DNA from: Enterobacter soli ATCC BAA-2102
GTDB lineage: Bacteria > Pseudomonadota > Gammaproteobacteria > Enterobacterales > Enterobacteriaceae
Direction: 5' to 3'
Length of the DNA: 64,000 nucleotides
Assembly: GCF_001654845.1 (NCBI RefSeq)
Contig: NZ_LXES01000024.1
Location: 124,001-188,000, forward strand
Within the stretch, counting starts at the first letter, position 1. Each line of letters starts with the position of its first letter. The notes below the pieces were generated by a model. It did no database searches, was not told the origin of the DNA, and saw only the letters and a list, made by a program, of their open reading frames with translations. The translations under genes and the position numbers were made by a program. Shown one piece after another: positions 63,241 through 64,000 of this stretch.

Positions 63241-64000
63241 TTACAGAGCTAATTCGCGATTCAGAACCAGTGCCAGTAACGCCTGGCGAGCGAAGATGCC
63301 GTTACCGGCCTGCTGGAAGTACCAGGCATGTGGCGTCTTATCAACGTCTGTGGTGATCTCATCGATACGCGGCAGCGGATGCAGCACCTTCATGTTGTCG
63401 CGTGCGCCCTCGAGGTCGCTGGCGCGCAGCACAAACTGGGCCTTCACGTTGGCGTATTCAGAGGGATCCAGGCGCTCTTTCTGCACGCGGGTCATATACA
63501 GAATATCCACGCTGTTCATCACTTCTTCGATGCTGGCGTGCAGGCTCCACTGAATGCCTTTCTCGTCCAGCATATCGAGGATGTACTGCGGCATCGCCAG
63601 TGCGTCCGGGGCGATAAAGTAGAAGCGGTTGCCGTTAAATTTCGCCAGCGCCTGGGTCAGGGAGTGGACGGTACGGCCATATTTCAGGTCACCGACCATG
63701 GCGATGTTCAGGTTTTCCAGGCTGCCCTGGGTTTCCTGAATGGTGAACAGATCCAGCAGCGTTTGCGTCGGATGCTGGTTCGCGCCATCCCCGGCGTTCA
63801 GTACCGGAATGCCGCCGGAAAACTCGGTCGCCAGACGGGCCGCACCTTCCTGCGGATGACGCATTACGATGGCGTCAACGTAGGTGCTGATAACTGAAAT
63901 CGTGTCCGCCAGCGTTTCGCCTTTTTTACCCAGCGACGTGTTGCTGCTGTCTGAGAAGCCCACCACGCTTGCGCCCAGGCGGTGCATGGAGGTTTCAAAG
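63241..64000 (-). CDS. pyrB: Aspartate carbamoyltransferase catalytic chain, C-terminal part
   Basis: The frame is open to the window edge and gives about 252 residues, from [15 protein letters not shown] to [11 protein letters not shown]. Motifs are [18 protein letters not shown] and [10 protein letters not shown], which belong to the substrate-binding sites. It condenses carbamoyl phosphate with aspartate in pyrimidine synthesis. The N-terminal part, the promoter and pyrL lie beyond the window. Confidence 0.97.
   Translation of the reverse strand, partial: FETSMHRLGASVVGFSDSSNTSLGKKGETLADTISVISTYVDAIVMRHPQEGAARLATEFSGGIPVLNAGDGANQHPTQTLLDLFTIQETQGSLENLNIAMVGDLKYGRTVHSLTQALAKFNGNRFYFIAPDALAMPQYILDMLDEKGIQWSLHASIEEVMNSVDILYMTRVQKERLDPSEYANVKAQFVLRASDLEGARDNMKVLHPLPRIDEITTDVDKTPHAWYFQQAGNGIFARQALLALVLNRELAL

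Overview
This window is a piece of an enterobacterial chromosome. Gene content, order and near-identical protein sequences follow the Escherichia coli region ulaEF-rpsF-priB-rpsR-rplI ... cycA ... tamAB ... ytfQRT-yjfF-fbp-mpl ... nrdDG-treCBR-mgtA-ridA-pyrIB. The divergence from E. coli and the type of inserted genes suggest the Enterobacter/Lelliottia/Leclercia group; the exact genus cannot be fixed from this sequence alone. No tRNA, rRNA, CRISPR array, transposase or prophage gene was seen.

Layout: (1) 1-3.1 kb: end of the L-ascorbate utilisation operon (ulaE', ulaF), yjfY, and the rpsF-priB-rpsR-rplI ribosomal operon behind an S6:S18-type leader. (2) 3.2-8.2 kb: an added EamA transporter, ytfB, fklB, cycA, and ytfE with a perfect NsrR operator. 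(3) 8.3-13.5 kb: an added chemoreceptor with a FliA promoter and NWETF tail, ytfF, an added AraC-type regulator, qorB/ytfH. (4) 13.5-25.8 kb: cpdB, cysQ, ytfJ, ytfK, paeA, msrA, tamA-tamB-ytfP. (5) 25.8-35.1 kb: a second added chemoreceptor, ppa, the galactofuranose ABC importer ytfQRT-yjfF, a third added chemoreceptor and a lone LysR-type DNA-binding domain. (6) 35.1-40.3 kb: fbp, mpl, darP, pmbA, cybC. (7) 40.3-49.2 kb: an accessory nine-gene cluster with a CRP-like site and a perfect 20-bp palindrome upstream. It encodes a lone PRD protein, an SFCGS protein, DUF4312, DUF4311 and DUF4310 proteins, an amidohydrolase, a DgaE-like PLP ammonia lyase, a DgaF-like aldolase, an exported lactonase-fold protein and a BglG/MtlR-type PTS-controlled regulator. 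(8) 49.3-64 kb: nrdG-nrdD, treC-treB-treR, mgtL-mgtA, an added periplasmic GH20 hexosaminidase, ridA, pyrI and partial pyrB.

The most promising undescribed system is region 7. It joins the last two steps of D-glucosaminate-type catabolism (DgaE/DgaF) to an amidohydrolase and to two polytopic membrane proteins plus two small soluble proteins of unknown function, where the Salmonella dga operon has a mannose-type PTS. Control appears PTS-linked (PRD, EIIB-like and EIIA-like domains). My inference is a carrier and catabolic route for an N-substituted amino-sugar acid or similar compound.

Other themes: all three chemoreceptors have TAAA-N15-GCCGATA-type FliA promoters and sit as single-gene insertions in the conserved backbone. 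A family of CCCTCACCCTAGCCCTCTCCC-type repeats occurs eight times between genes, sometimes as inverted pairs and sometimes inside operons. REP/BIME elements of the GCCGGGTGGCG...ACCCGGC type mark other gene ends.
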